Shown here in pieces: positions 49,699 to 59,201 of a DNA stretch of 64,000 nt (position 1 is the first letter of the stretch; each line of letters opens with the position of its first letter). The position numbers and the translations under genes are program-made. The stretch lies in contig NZ_JAUOQE010000005.1 in NCBI RefSeq assembly GCF_030547545.1, positions 62,001 through 126,000 on the forward strand. The letters run 5' to 3'. The notes beneath the pieces were generated by a model. It made no database searches and was not told the DNA's origin. It saw only the letters and a list, made by a program, of their open reading frames with translations. This stretch comes from Amphritea sp. 1_MG-2023 (lineage in GTDB: Bacteria > Pseudomonadota > Gammaproteobacteria > Pseudomonadales > Balneatricaceae).

Positions 49699-50172
49699 AT
49701 GAATATCTGTAACAACTGCTATGTTGAAATTCACTACACCCTGCATAACGAGGCGCAAGAGGTGGTTGATAGCTCGCGTGATGCAGAGCCCCTGCCTTAT
49801 ATTCAGGGTAAGGGCAATATTATTCCGGGGCTAGAGCAAGCACTGGAAGGGCGCACAGCGGGTGATAAATTTTCACTCACTATCGCGCCAGAACTCGGCT
49901 ACGGTGAGCGGGATGACGCGCGAGTCAGCATTATCGATGCAGAGTCTTTTGCCGGCTTTGATGATATTCATGAAGGACTGCTGTGTCAGGTAGAAGCTGA
50001 AGATGGCAAGCCTCAACTAGTCACGATTATCAATATAGATGAGGATGAAGGTGAGGTAACGATCGATGCGAATCATCCGTTCGCGGGTCAAACACTGAAT
50101 TTTGAAGTCGAAGTGATGCGTGTACGTGAGGCCACCGAGGCCGAACTACGCGATGGTATTGATGCTCAATGA
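49699..50172 (+). CDS. slyD: FKBP-type prolyl isomerase, SlyD family
   Basis: 157 residues. HYTLHNEAQEVVDSS, GKGNIIPGLEQALEGRTAGD and PELGYGERDD form the FKBP domain, interrupted by an insert-in-flap (about 70-120) with acidic residues. The usual Cys/His-rich nickel tail is absent, so folding activity is more certain than nickel delivery. Directly behind the esterase gene. Confidence 0.88.
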   Translation: MNICNNCYVEIHYTLHNEAQEVVDSSRDAEPLPYIQGKGNIIPGLEQALEGRTAGDKFSLTIAPELGYGERDDARVSIIDAESFAGFDDIHEGLLCQVEAEDGKPQLVTIINIDEDEGEVTIDANHPFAGQTLNFEVEVMRVREATEAELRDGIDAQ

Positions 50173-50186
50173 TTTGAGCTTCTTCA

Positions 50187-50214
50187 TCGGGTAGCTATCC
50201 GTCAGGCTACCCGA
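50187..50214 (+). terminator. Stem-loop after slyD
   Basis: TCGGGTAGC and GCTACCCGA around a 10-base loop. No T-run follows, so Rho-independent termination is uncertain. Confidence 0.45.
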
Positions 50215-50594
50215 GGAAAATCGATTTAGCCGCTCTGTGGGTCAATTTTGTTTAACGCTTATTTAAAGCGAAAAGTAACACTCACAATACGACGACTGTT
50301 AGCATTATTTTCTGTTACCGCCCATTATCCGTCGGGGATCGATTGCCGGCGGTTATTGGGTCGGTATATGCCTTGAGCCGATAGACAACGGAGCAAAAAT
50401 AAACACAGCGATCGGTGATCAATCATCACCTACGGTTAGTGTCTTCAATATTCTGATTATCCGCTGCTGCATACGACGGTATAGGGTCGTGCGGGTATCG
50501 CCGCAGCCATTTTCTCGTGGCTTGATGGGTTCCCGTTTTTTATCAGTCGATAATCGCTTCGGTCAAGCGTCCGCACGTCTCTTTGCCTTCATGC
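50215..50594. other. 380-bp gap
   Basis: No ORF or RNA gene seen; a small GGTGAT/ATCACC inverted repeat near 50414-50430. Confidence 0.4.
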
Positions 50595-50858
50595 TTAAAC
50601 TTTTTCTTGCCATTCCATATCGCCAATCTGCACGTTTAGCCATTCAAAGCCGATGCGTCGAGCGACTGCGGCTGCGCCATCGAGACTCTTAAACTCGCGT
50701 TCTTTACGCGAGCGTTGTAGATCCAACGTTAGAACATCTTGCTGTTTTGTAATGAACTTTAGTTGCCAGCCCCGCGCAATTGAGACTGGAGCGGCCTGAC
50801 AGGAATCAAATACGCCAGCCTTAAATAGAAGTTTTATTTCTCGCTCTTGCATGTTCAA
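50595..50858 (-). CDS. ParC-family partition-associated-like small protein
   Basis: 87 residues: EREIKLLFKAGVFDSCQAAPV, LKFITKQQDVLTLDLQRS, FKSLDGAAAVARRIGFEW. This resembles small plasmid/chromosome proteins annotated as ParC-like partition-associated; the assignment is from memory and weak. No parA/parB adjacent. Its promoter would lie in the AT-rich stretch. Confidence 0.5.
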   Translation of the reverse strand: MNMQEREIKLLFKAGVFDSCQAAPVSIARGWQLKFITKQQDVLTLDLQRSRKEREFKSLDGAAAVARRIGFEWLNVQIGDMEWQEKV

Positions 50859-51180
50859 TACCTTTTTTTGTGATATTAAAATCTAATTAAGATAATTATA
50901 TAATATTTTATTAATAATCAAAAATTAATAAAGAATTATCAGTGCGTATAAGACGTTGATTTTAAATGGTTTTTTATTGTTTCTGTTGGGGTGGTATAAA
51001 TTAAGATTTTTATTTCATAACTTGTTGATAATAAAGGATTTATTTTCTATTTAATTTGATTGTATTTTTCTATGTAAAGAGGATTGAATCGTGCTTTTAA
51101 CTATCATTAATAACTAATGATTATTCATTAATTATTTTTAATAATTCAAAATATCATAAGGCAGAGTTTATATTATATTC
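50859..51180. other. AT-rich intergenic stretch
   Basis: Very A/T rich, with many ATTAAT/TTAATAAT steps and AT-only inverted repeats near 51105-51155; no gene seen. Typical of sites bound by H-NS-like silencers or of a recent insertion. Confidence 0.7.
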
Positions 51181-51418
51181 TGATTGCTGGTGGTCTTAAC
51201 CGCGATGGCGGTGTTAGGGAAGGTGCAAGTGTTTAAGACTGACCGCGGTGGAAATCAAGAGATGCTGAGCTATGAAAACTGATGATGTCAGCCTGGAGCG
51301 ATAGGGGTGCTTAACACTATATGAGTGAATACGAGCTCTTATTGAGTTATATCAATATTCTTTCAGGACGTCAGGCGTAATATAAGCATCAAGATAGAAC
51401 ACAGAAAGGGTAACAGTT

Positions 51419-51541
51419 ATGGATCTTTATACGTTCGAAACACTTTGGCCTAGCCTGCTAGGCGTTGCTGCAATGGCTGGCGCCATGATCTGGGCGTTCA
51501 TCAAAATTCGCAAATTGATGAATGAAGATGTCAGGAAGTAA
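51419..51541 (+). CDS. 40-residue single-span membrane protein
   Basis: ATG 51419 with AAAGGG about eight bases upstream; TAA at 51539-51541. One span (LLGVAAMAGAMIWAFIKI) is followed by a basic tail, so the C-terminus is cytoplasmic. It has its own terminator 30 bp later and no close neighbour on its strand. It superficially recalls CcoQ-like oxidase subunits, but no oxidase gene is near; function unknown. Confidence 0.65.
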   Translation: MDLYTFETLWPSLLGVAAMAGAMIWAFIKIRKLMNEDVRK

Positions 51542-51572
51542 TGATGGGTTTGAATCGCACGCTTGAAAATAG

Positions 51573-51599
51573 AAAAGGCTACATATTGTGGCCTTTTTT
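51573..51599 (+). terminator. Terminator of the 40-residue gene
   Basis: AAAAGGC, 11-base loop, GCCTTTTTT. Confidence 0.7.
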
Positions 51600-51990
51600 A
51601 TGCGTGTTATAAACGTTATGTAGTCTCTGTTGTGTGAGTGTGCAGCATGTCGGCTGCTTGAGGTCGTCATGACTGAATTAGACCGGCCCGATTATCATAC
51701 AATGTAGCGCTGTCTCGTCCTTGTTGAGCTCTTTTGCTATCTGTTTTATCAACCGAATCATTGATGACCTCTCATCAGCGCTGATTCACTCCTGATTGTA
51801 TCAATGCCTATCGCTGACTTACTTAGCGGCTTATTCGTTTCATGATCTGAGTCGGGTGTGCTTGTGGGCGAAACGACTAAAATACACAGAGGGTGTTGCG
51901 ACCAATCGAGCGTCTTACTGCTGGATTATTTGATTCTGAGTCGTTGTACACGTTAAGCTTTGATCGTCTGTTCAGTTAAAGGTGCCGAGT
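51600..51990. other. 390-bp gap before the TetR gene
   Basis: No ORF of note; no operator recognised. Confidence 0.4.
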
Positions 51991-52575
51991 ATGGCTAATG
52001 TTGCTAAATATAATCGTGCTGATGTGATTCATAAGGCGATGTTATTGTTCTGGAAAAAGGGATATAACGGGACATCCACCCGAGATCTTCAACAGGCGAT
52101 CGATATGCGCCCAGGTAGCATTTATGCGGCTTTTGGCAGCAAAGAGCAGCTCTATCGCGAAGCGTTGATCTGTTATTCGCAAGAGGTGGGTGATATGTTG
52201 GCGCAACGAGTGGCGGATGCCGACTCTCCGCTGGCTGGTTTGGAAGCGTTTTTTCGCACGATAGTGATCGTTCAATGCGATGCTGATCCCAGCGAGGTCT
52301 GTATGCTGGTAAAAACACTCACAGAAATCAATGATGATCAGCCCGAGCTGATGGCATTGACGCGGGAATTACTGAAATGCACTGAGAATCGTTTTGCGGA
52401 TATTCTGTTGCAAGCGAAACAGCGCGGTGAAATCGCCGAGCATGCCGATCCACGTATCTTGGGGAAGTATTTGCAGGTGCAGATGATCGGTTTACGGATC
52501 TATATGAAAACTAGCCGTAACTCGGAAAGTCTTAGTGAGCAGATCAGCACGATTTTCTCCAATCTGAAACGTTAA
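51991..52575 (+). CDS. TetR-family regulator
   Basis: 194 residues from ATG 51991 (AAAGG upstream). HTH: ALLFWKKGYNGTSTRDLQQA (near residues 15-34) and MRPGSIYAAFGSKEQLYREAL. The C-terminal ligand domain holds a Cys in SEVCMLVK. No target adjacent; 80 bp downstream begins a lipoprotein gene. Confidence 0.88.
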   Translation: MANVAKYNRADVIHKAMLLFWKKGYNGTSTRDLQQAIDMRPGSIYAAFGSKEQLYREALICYSQEVGDMLAQRVADADSPLAGLEAFFRTIVIVQCDADPSEVCMLVKTLTEINDDQPELMALTRELLKCTENRFADILLQAKQRGEIAEHADPRILGKYLQVQMIGLRIYMKTSRNSESLSEQISTIFSNLKR

Positions 52576-52656
52576 TCGGTGAGAGTTTAAGGAACGAGCA
52601 GGTAAAGGACGAAGCGTATCATATGCTCAAGCAGCAGGCATAAACGGAACATAACG

Positions 52657-53157
52657 ATGAAAATCACACTGAGGCGGTGGATGATTACCCTGTCGACTTT
52701 GTTATTGAGCCTCTCTCTGTTGGTGCTATCTGGTTGCAGCCCATCTCCCGAAGAGCAAAAAAATACCGCCATTGTTCTAATTGATAAGGCTAATCCGCAG
52801 GTGTTTGTGCGACATATCGTGTCCGAATACCTAACGCTTAGCGATGAGCTGGTGATGCAGTATCAGCGCTATAAAGCGGAAGATGATGCGCATGGATTCA
52901 TTCTTTTTCGCAATAATCATTGGACTCCCGCGTATATTGACAGCAAAAGAGGCTATGATAAAACACTGTTCAATCAGAAAGCGTATATTTACCGTCATCA
53001 GTTAAATGGCGTATTCGATACTTTTTTTGAGTTGCAACAACTCTCAATATTACTGAAACACAGTTTATTGAATCAAGACTGGCATTTGGAACAACAGGCA
53101 CTGCAACGGATATCTGAAGATCGCTTGATCATGATGAAGTATTTAAAGACGGAATGA
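52657..53157 (+). CDS. Lipoprotein of unknown function
   Basis: 166 residues; lipobox LSGC ending at about residue 27 (LLVLSGC). The rest is helical with no known domain. Just downstream of the TetR gene, perhaps regulated with it. Confidence 0.7.
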   Translation: MKITLRRWMITLSTLLLSLSLLVLSGCSPSPEEQKNTAIVLIDKANPQVFVRHIVSEYLTLSDELVMQYQRYKAEDDAHGFILFRNNHWTPAYIDSKRGYDKTLFNQKAYIYRHQLNGVFDTFFELQQLSILLKHSLLNQDWHLEQQALQRISEDRLIMMKYLKTE

Positions 53158-53325
53158 TGTTGCTAACGGTGCTTTTCGTGGTTATAGGGACGACTAAAGC
53201 GGACTTTTCGCTAGGCATTCTCCGTGTCGTTATGCTGTGTACCTATGATTGGCGTCTATTAACACTAGATTGGCATCGTGTTTGATTAACCGTGCCCTCG
53301 TGTCTCAATTTAAGGAAGATGAGTA

Positions 53326-54240
53326 ATGTATGGATTTGAAATATCAATCGTAGTGGTTGTGGTGTTTGCGCTGGCGCTGATTTTTGCTGGTGTGAAAATG
53401 GTGCCACAAGGACACTGTTGGACCGTTGAACGCTTTGGCCGTTTTACTCGCTCATTGAATCCGGGATTGCATCTGCTAATCCCTATTATTGATGCGATTG
53501 GCTCGAAACAAAATATGATGGAACAAGTGCTCGATGTGCCACCGCAGGAGGTGATCAGTTCTGATAACGCGATGGTCACAACCGATGCGGTGTGCTTTTT
53601 TCAAGTATTGGATGCGGGCAAGGCCGCGTATGAAGTGAATGATTTACCGCGGGCGATGCGTAATCTCGTGATGACGAATATTCGTGCGGTGTTAGGCTCG
53701 ATGGAGTTGGATGAGATGCTGTCTAACCGTGATGCCATTAATATTAAACTGTTGGGTAAAGTCGATGAAGCGACCGATCCTTGGGGGATTAAGGTGACGC
53801 GTATTGAGATTCGCGATATTTCACCGCCGCAAGATCTGGTTGATTCAATGGGCAATCAGATGAAAGCCGAACGGGATAAGCGGGCGACGATTTTGGTGGC
53901 CGAAGGGCAGCGAGAAGCGGCCATTAAAGTAGCCGAAGGGCAAAAACAGGCTGAAATTCTTCGCGCGGAAGGTGATCTGCAGGCCGCGATTCTCAATGCC
54001 GAAGCGCGGGAACGCGAGGCGCAGGCAGAGGCGCTCGCGACACAAGTGGTATCTGAAGCGATCAGTGGTGGGAATCAGCAGGCGATTAATTATTTTGTCG
54101 CGCAGAAGTATACTCAAGCGTTACAAGCGATTGGCGAAGGCGAGAATAGTAAAGTGGTAATGATGCCGTTAGAAGCTAGCAGTCTCATCGGTTCTATTGG
54201 CGGTATTTCTGAATTACTGCATAGCAAAGCGAAAGATTAA
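53326..54240 (+). CDS. qmcA: QmcA-like SPFH/band-7 protein
   Basis: 304 residues, one N-terminal span, SPFH domain ([21 protein letters not shown]), and Ala/Glu-rich coiled tail ([19 protein letters not shown]). RBS AAGGA. Membrane microdomain scaffold; in enterics it works with NfeD, which follows here. Confidence 0.9.
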   Translation: MYGFEISIVVVVVFALALIFAGVKMVPQGHCWTVERFGRFTRSLNPGLHLLIPIIDAIGSKQNMMEQVLDVPPQEVISSDNAMVTTDAVCFFQVLDAGKAAYEVNDLPRAMRNLVMTNIRAVLGSMELDEMLSNRDAINIKLLGKVDEATDPWGIKVTRIEIRDISPPQDLVDSMGNQMKAERDKRATILVAEGQREAAIKVAEGQKQAEILRAEGDLQAAILNAEAREREAQAEALATQVVSEAISGGNQQAINYFVAQKYTQALQAIGEGENSKVVMMPLEASSLIGSIGGISELLHSKAKD

Positions 54241-54242
54241 CG

Positions 54243-54701
54243 ATGGCAGATTGGTTGCATACTTTAACACAGTGGCATTGGTTAATTCTTGGTGTCGTGT
54301 TACTGATTTTAGAAATGCTCGGCGCGTCCGGATTTTTGATCGGTTTGGCGGTCGCCAGCTTAGTGATGGCAGGCGCCGTAGCATTGGGCGTGATCGACAG
54401 TTGGTCTTATCAATTGTTATGGTTTGCCTTATTAGGCGTGGCTTTTACCGTACTTTATTGGCGCATGTTCCGTTCTTTTAATCGTCATACCGATGAGCCT
54501 TTATTAAATGATCGGGCGGCGCAATTGATTGGGCGAAAATTTGTCCTGACGCAAAATCTAGACAATGGCCAAGGACGTGTGCAGGTAGGTGATACTTTGT
54601 GGAAAGCTGAGGCGGATACCTCGCTGACCGCAGGTATAGAAGTTGAGGTGTATGCTAGTGAAGGCATGGTGATTAAGGTTCGCCCGTTGACGAAAACCTA
54701 A
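54243..54701 (+). CDS. NfeD-family membrane protein
   Basis: 152 residues: four spans then an OB-fold (LIGRKFVLTQNLDNGQGRVQV). Starts two bases after qmcA; the pair is the conserved band-7/NfeD unit, as in YbbK/YbbL-type operons. Confidence 0.9.
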   Translation: MADWLHTLTQWHWLILGVVLLILEMLGASGFLIGLAVASLVMAGAVALGVIDSWSYQLLWFALLGVAFTVLYWRMFRSFNRHTDEPLLNDRAAQLIGRKFVLTQNLDNGQGRVQVGDTLWKAEADTSLTAGIEVEVYASEGMVIKVRPLTKT

Positions 54702-54778
54702 GCGGTTTATGTCGAGTTAACTCATCGTGACCGGTTGCTTAGCTGACAGGTGCTGCAAAATTCTGTATCAGCTGAGTG

Positions 54779-55588
54779 TTAGTTAACCGGTGTTACGTTT
54801 GGCGGGCTTTGCCCGTGCACCAATTGCTGTATCCAGCCTAATGCTAACCAGCGTAGTAATAGCGTTAATAGCTCGTTAGCCGCGCTGGTAGCATTCGTTT
54901 GTGCGGCGATTATCTCGGCTGCTAACGAACAATCCCCGCCTTGTAGAAAGCAGTTTAGCAGTGTTTGTTCTATAGGCTCGGCGGAGCGAAATTCGGTCAG
55001 GCGTTCTTGATTACGCCACACAACCCAGCATGCCGTCTGTTGCTGTGGGGCGGGCGGCAGATGCTCTGCTTTGAGGGCTTGCCAGATGTCGACCACATTG
55101 AAGGGTGTGTTAAACAGTTGCAGGCTTGGATGAAAGCGTAGTTGTAGTGTCGGCCAGTCGGCCGCCGGAATCTGTTGTAGGGTGGTCGTCGAGGCCGAGT
55201 CACAGTCGGCAGCATCAAATGAGTCTAGTAGGCATCGCTCAAATCGTGCCAGTTCGGCAATTTGAGGATGTTGACTAAAAAATGGATCGTTGCTTAGATA
55301 ATCTGGCAGTGGATCACAATAATAGCGTAGCGAACGAAAGGCGCTAGGGACGGCATCAATATAACCTTCGATCAGCTGTTCAAATAGCGTATCACCGAGG
55401 TAATGACCCAGTATGGGGTGATCGTTATCAATCACCTCCCGCAATCGCAGACGGTAGCCGGTTTGATAGATCGATAATCGCTGTTGAGCATCGAGAGTAT
55501 CGCAGACGATGTGCTGAGTAATTTCATCGTTGCCGTGAAGCAGTGCTTGCATCATCTGCTGTTGACGTTGATGGAGTGATGATTTCAT
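54779..55588 (-). CDS. bufC: BufC, DUF2063 bufferin-operon protein
   Basis: 269 residues. N-terminal DUF2063 domain (LSIYQTGYRLRLREVIDNDHPIL, shortened) recruits the precursor to the MNIO enzyme. Its ATG overlaps the bufB stop by four bases. It completes the bufA-B-C operon. Confidence 0.85.
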   Translation of the reverse strand: MKSSLHQRQQQMMQALLHGNDEITQHIVCDTLDAQQRLSIYQTGYRLRLREVIDNDHPILGHYLGDTLFEQLIEGYIDAVPSAFRSLRYYCDPLPDYLSNDPFFSQHPQIAELARFERCLLDSFDAADCDSASTTTLQQIPAADWPTLQLRFHPSLQLFNTPFNVVDIWQALKAEHLPPAPQQQTACWVVWRNQERLTEFRSAEPIEQTLLNCFLQGGDCSLAAEIIAAQTNATSAANELLTLLLRWLALGWIQQLVHGQSPPNVTPVN

Positions 55589-56436
55589 GAATAAGCGACC
55601 TCTCGTACCGAGCGATCTTGAAGCGTTGTGGCAGCCAGTTGGCGGGCAATATTCAGCTCGTCAACGAGTTGCTGCAGTGGTGGAATATTATCATCTCGTT
55701 CGATCATGGTGCTGATGGGGCCAAAGCGATGGAGTGCTTGACGGTATAGCGCCCATACCGAATCGCAAACATCATGATCATGGGTATCAATGACATGAGT
55801 GCCGACATCGCTATGACCCGCGAGATGAAACTGTCTCACTCGTGCGGGGTTAATGGCATTGAGGTAGGTCTCAGGATCGAAGTGGTGATTACGGCTACTC
55901 ACATAGATATTGTTAATATCCAGTAACATTAAGCAGTCGGCGCGTTCGACAACTGCGTTATAAAAAGTCCATTCACTCATCGCCGAGTCGGTATAACTAA
56001 GATAGCTGGAGACATTTTCAAGTAATAGCTGACGACCGAGAATATCCTGAACCTGAATAATGCGTTCAGCAACATGGTTGATCGCTTCTTCCGTATAGGG
56101 CAAGGGTAGCAGGTCATGGCTATTGATGCCGTCGAGCCCTGTCCAGCAGAGGTGATCGGAGATCCACGCCGGCTGTACTTCATTCGCGAGTTGTTTTAGT
56201 TGTTTTAGGTAGTCTTTATCCAGCGGTTCGGTAGAACCAATCGACATCGACACCCCATGCATGACCATCGGGTAACGCTCACGGATGGCGTGTAAGTAAT
56301 ATTTGGGTTTACCACCGGCCACCATAAAATTTTCTGAGATAATTTCAAACCAATCGACATCGGGTTGAGTTTCAAGCACATCTTGGAAATGCGGGGTTCT
56401 TAAGCCAAGTCCGAAGCCTAGATAGTGGTTGCTCAT
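55585..56436 (-). CDS. bufB: BufB, DUF692 multinuclear iron oxidase (MNIO)
   Basis: 283 residues, TIM-barrel DUF692. Candidate metal ligands are MHGVSMSIG, SDHLCWTG, LLENVSSYL, LLDINNIYVSSRNH, FHLAGHSDVGTHVIDTHDH and MIERDDNIP. MNIO enzymes convert precursor cysteines to thiooxazole or related groups that bind copper. The precursor gene is 67 bp upstream. Confidence 0.92.
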   Translation of the reverse strand: MSNHYLGFGLGLRTPHFQDVLETQPDVDWFEIISENFMVAGGKPKYYLHAIRERYPMVMHGVSMSIGSTEPLDKDYLKQLKQLANEVQPAWISDHLCWTGLDGINSHDLLPLPYTEEAINHVAERIIQVQDILGRQLLLENVSSYLSYTDSAMSEWTFYNAVVERADCLMLLDINNIYVSSRNHHFDPETYLNAINPARVRQFHLAGHSDVGTHVIDTHDHDVCDSVWALYRQALHRFGPISTMIERDDNIPPLQQLVDELNIARQLAATTLQDRSVREVAYS

Positions 56437-56503
56437 GAGATCTCCTGCAAAATAAAGAAGAACGCCCAGCGGACGTTCATCTTTAGATTATGGGTTAACG
56501 GCG

Positions 56504-56977
56504 TTATGACGTTGTACCGCCAATATCGTCACACGACTTTTCGGTGGTCATAATAAATCCCGTCCCCTTACATGAACCGTGTCCTTTACAGGCATTCTCG
56601 GCTGTCTTGCAATCATTATGGCCTTTACAAACATTGACACCAAAGCATTGCGTTAGCTCTGCTTTAGCAATCTGATCGCGCCAGTCATCGCGTACGGTGC
56701 CGCCCGCATCGGTACAGGCTTTGAGTGGCATCGCGACAAACCCCTGACCTTTACAAGCGGATTGTCCTTTACAGGCATTATTGGCGGTTTTGCAGTCGTT
56801 GTGACCCTGACAGGCGTTCACTCCATAACAGTGGCCCAGTTCAACGCTGTTGCTACTATTACTGACCATCGGCGCGCTATTGTTGCCGGCGGAGTTGGAG
56901 CCCATACAGCCAGCAAGGCCAGCGGCTGCGACGGCGATCGCTGCTCCGGAAAAACTACTTTTTATCGTTGAGTTCAT
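56504..56977 (-). CDS. bufA: Bufferin precursor with two Cys-core modules and lipobox
   Basis: 157 residues. A 24-residue signal ends LAGC, a lipoprotein box, so the product is probably lipid-anchored in the periplasm. Two cores follow: Cys at 50, 56, 62, 69, 75, 88 and again at 111, 117, 123, 130, 136, 149, an exact 61-residue repeat with CYGVNACQGHNDCKT and CFGVNVCKGHNDCKT. The KGxGF ends match BufA2-type periplasmic metallophores (assignment from memory). Likely modified by BufB/C to sequester copper. Confidence 0.85.
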   Translation of the reverse strand: MNSTIKSSFSGAAIAVAAAGLAGCMGSNSAGNNSAPMVSNSSNSVELGHCYGVNACQGHNDCKTANNACKGQSACKGQGFVAMPLKACTDAGGTVRDDWRDQIAKAELTQCFGVNVCKGHNDCKTAENACKGHGSCKGTGFIMTTEKSCDDIGGTTS

Positions 56978-57353
56978 TATTGTTATTCCTCTAATATATT
57001 GACCGCTCTACGGGTTTAATATTCACAGGGCGTCAATCAGTGTTGCTAAATAAGGCTGTTGCAAACCGCCGTTAAAGCCGTGCAGGGTGAAAAGTGATAA
57101 CGACAGCAAGGGCAGTATTGAAGAGTAACTTGAAATGAAGCTGAAAAACGGCGCTGTTTTTGTCATGTTAAGTGGTTAAACTACTTACCCTGTTGGTGCA
57201 AAGGAGACAAACCTTTGGCTCGTTGTCCAACCTTTACCGAGCAGATTTAGGCCGAACAGATTAAGCCCAGTAGATTAAGCCGGCAGATTAAGCCGGCAGA
57301 TTAAGTCCGGATATCCGTTTTAGTAATATCAGATTGAGATGTAGCAGGGGTCT
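56978..57353. other. 376-bp divergent gap
   Basis: Holds the bufA promoter region and, at 57242-57310, short tandem repeats. A CAAAGG/CCTTTG stem lies near 57199-57217. No ORF seen. Confidence 0.5.
57242..57310. repeat. Five degenerate copies of CAGATTAAGCCGG
   Basis: Units of 12-15 bp, the last three closest to CAGATTAAGCCGG, arranged head to tail 45 bp before the next ATG. Could be an operator array or replication slippage. Confidence 0.8.
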
Positions 57354-58322
57354 ATGCAATTTCCAACCAGCGAGGCTGCAGGCCAAGCTCAACTACAGCA
57401 GGATATTCAGCAGGCGGTACAGAAGGGGATTCGTACCTATTTTAGTCAGTGTCAGCAACGGGTGCCTGATTTTGTCACGGCACATTTTCGTTATCCCGCC
57501 GCCCTGAAAACCAATCGTATTGCCTTTGGTTTGGATATTCTGCGTGCACCGGTTAATCTTTTTTGGGCGCCATTGTATGCGTTGATCAGCGGTATTCGGT
57601 TTTTACTTGGCCGCTCATCTCGGTTCGGTTGGCTGCAGCGGCTATTGGGGCGTTTTCCCGCCGGCTTTACGACGCAGGTGCAGACCCATATCAGTGAGTT
57701 AGTCTTAAGTGATTTACTGCGGCATCATCAGCCTGAGGAGTCATTGAGTTGGTGTATTGCTGAAGCGCTGCGTGAGTTGTATCAGCAGCAGGTGCATAGC
57801 CGCCCTGATATTGCGCAATTTCATCGTCAGGCTGAGCCCATTATTGAGGATGCCATGACAGAGTATCGGCTGACCCGAACGGCCTCAGCTGATATTACCA
57901 ATACGCTTTCATGCACGGTATTAGGCGCGTTTGCGTTTCAGAAGTTTACGCCGGGAGGTATCGGTATTGGCCTGATATTGGCGAGTATGATTAGTATGCA
58001 ACTGGCGAGTCGTGATTTTTTCTTGGGCGAGGCGATCGGTAACATCTATTACAGTATTTTTCCGCCGTCTCCTTCAGTTGGCATCATGATGTTGTCAATT
58101 GCCGGGGTGTTGGCGCTGTTGTCGGCGGGGGCTGCGCTCTCGGGGGTTATCTCTGACCCCATACAGGCGGCGATGGGGTTACATCGTTACCGCCTGAAGA
58201 AAATGCTCCGGCATATGGAACAAGACATACTGCAGCAAAGTAGCAGTAGTTTTCGGCCAAAGGATCAGTATGTTGCCCGAATCATGGAGTGCTTTGATCT
58301 GATTCGGGCTGGTTTACGCTGA
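57354..58322 (+). CDS. Membrane protein of unknown function
   Basis: 322 residues. Amphipathic N-terminus, a hydrophobic hairpin near 60-90, two clear spans at about 205-225 and 240-270 and a basic C-terminus. RTYFSQCQQRVPDFVTAHF and RIAFGLDILRAPVNLFWAP resemble a DUF6635-type region, recalled weakly. Start ATG 57354; no strong RBS. Convergent with yacL. Confidence 0.65.
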   Translation: MQFPTSEAAGQAQLQQDIQQAVQKGIRTYFSQCQQRVPDFVTAHFRYPAALKTNRIAFGLDILRAPVNLFWAPLYALISGIRFLLGRSSRFGWLQRLLGRFPAGFTTQVQTHISELVLSDLLRHHQPEESLSWCIAEALRELYQQQVHSRPDIAQFHRQAEPIIEDAMTEYRLTRTASADITNTLSCTVLGAFAFQKFTPGGIGIGLILASMISMQLASRDFFLGEAIGNIYYSIFPPSPSVGIMMLSIAGVLALLSAGAALSGVISDPIQAAMGLHRYRLKKMLRHMEQDILQQSSSSFRPKDQYVARIMECFDLIRAGLR

Positions 58323-58326
58323 TGTA

Positions 58327-58701
58327 TTAAGCGTGTACAGCGGTAAACTGCTGCCAACCTTGTAGTAGCTCGATAAAATCTTCGAGACCACAGCTGGCGG
58401 TTGATTCCTGATCGTAAAACGTCAGATTATCTCCCGGTTCAGCCATCTCGTCATCGGCATCCAGCGCGTGGGCGCGGATCATAGCCTCATCTTGAGTTAA
58501 TAGCAGGTTGTATTCCGATCCTTCCATTGAATAGTCGCGTCGTTGCTTTTTTTGCAGCGCATCCGCAATTTTTAATAATTCGGCAATCATCGATTGACGA
58601 CTGCTTAGCTCGTCCGTTAGCCAATAACCCAAGGCTTCATGGCCCATAGAAAACTCAGCGCAGAATGCACCGTCAATATCGTGGGTGAAATCGTAATCCA
58701 C
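58327..58701 (-). CDS. yacL: YacL/UPF0231 family protein
   Basis: 124 residues from GTG 58701, chosen because GGAG lies seven bases upstream and the product then begins VDYDFTHDIDG, matching the start of E. coli YacL. A longer frame reaches 58788 without an RBS. FSMGHEALGYWL, YNLLLTQDEAMIRAH and FYDQESTASCGLEDFI are family features. Function unknown. Confidence 0.85.
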   Translation of the reverse strand: MDYDFTHDIDGAFCAEFSMGHEALGYWLTDELSSRQSMIAELLKIADALQKKQRRDYSMEGSEYNLLLTQDEAMIRAHALDADDEMAEPGDNLTFYDQESTASCGLEDFIELLQGWQQFTAVHA

Positions 58702-59087
58702 AACTGTACTCCGCAATGATAGCGTCATTAATTTGCAAGGCTGCGGAGGATAGCACAGGCTCGCTGAAGAGCGCAGCGAGAAAACCACTGTTATATGACA
58801 GTGTGTTTGACATTAAGGTCATTTTCGACGCTATCAAAAGACAAGTGTCAGACGTCAAGGTTGATGTTACCCGCTCGAGGAAAATTTTCTGCGGCTGCTC
58901 TTATGTGCTGTGAGGCCTTGGGTATACAAGGCGGTTGCGCTTTTTGGTCGTTGCTTGTCGAGACGTTGCACTCGGGAATATCGTTGAGTCGTCTTGTCCT
59001 GTCACTACTGCAGAGGAGATGGCATCGTTTGCTAAGATTGTGGTGCCGTTAAATGTGGCGCCGTTAAAAAAGTTTAGAGGCAGAGAA
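58702..59087. other. 386-bp gap
   Basis: No gene recognised. Confidence 0.4.
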
Positions 59088-59113
59088 AAAGCCCACTCTC
59101 ATGAGCGGGCTTT
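59088..59113 (-). terminator. Terminator of the CBS-domain gene
   Basis: On the minus strand AAAGCCCGCTC, loop, GAGTGGGCTTTTTCT: mostly paired stem with a T-run on that strand, 90 bp after the stop. Confidence 0.65.
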
Positions 59114-59201
59114 GATACGCAGTCATCTGCTAAGGTAGCATTTGGCTAACAATGATAGTAGTCCCTTCAAATGGAAGCGTTAGTTATTGAGAAGGCGTTG
59201 C

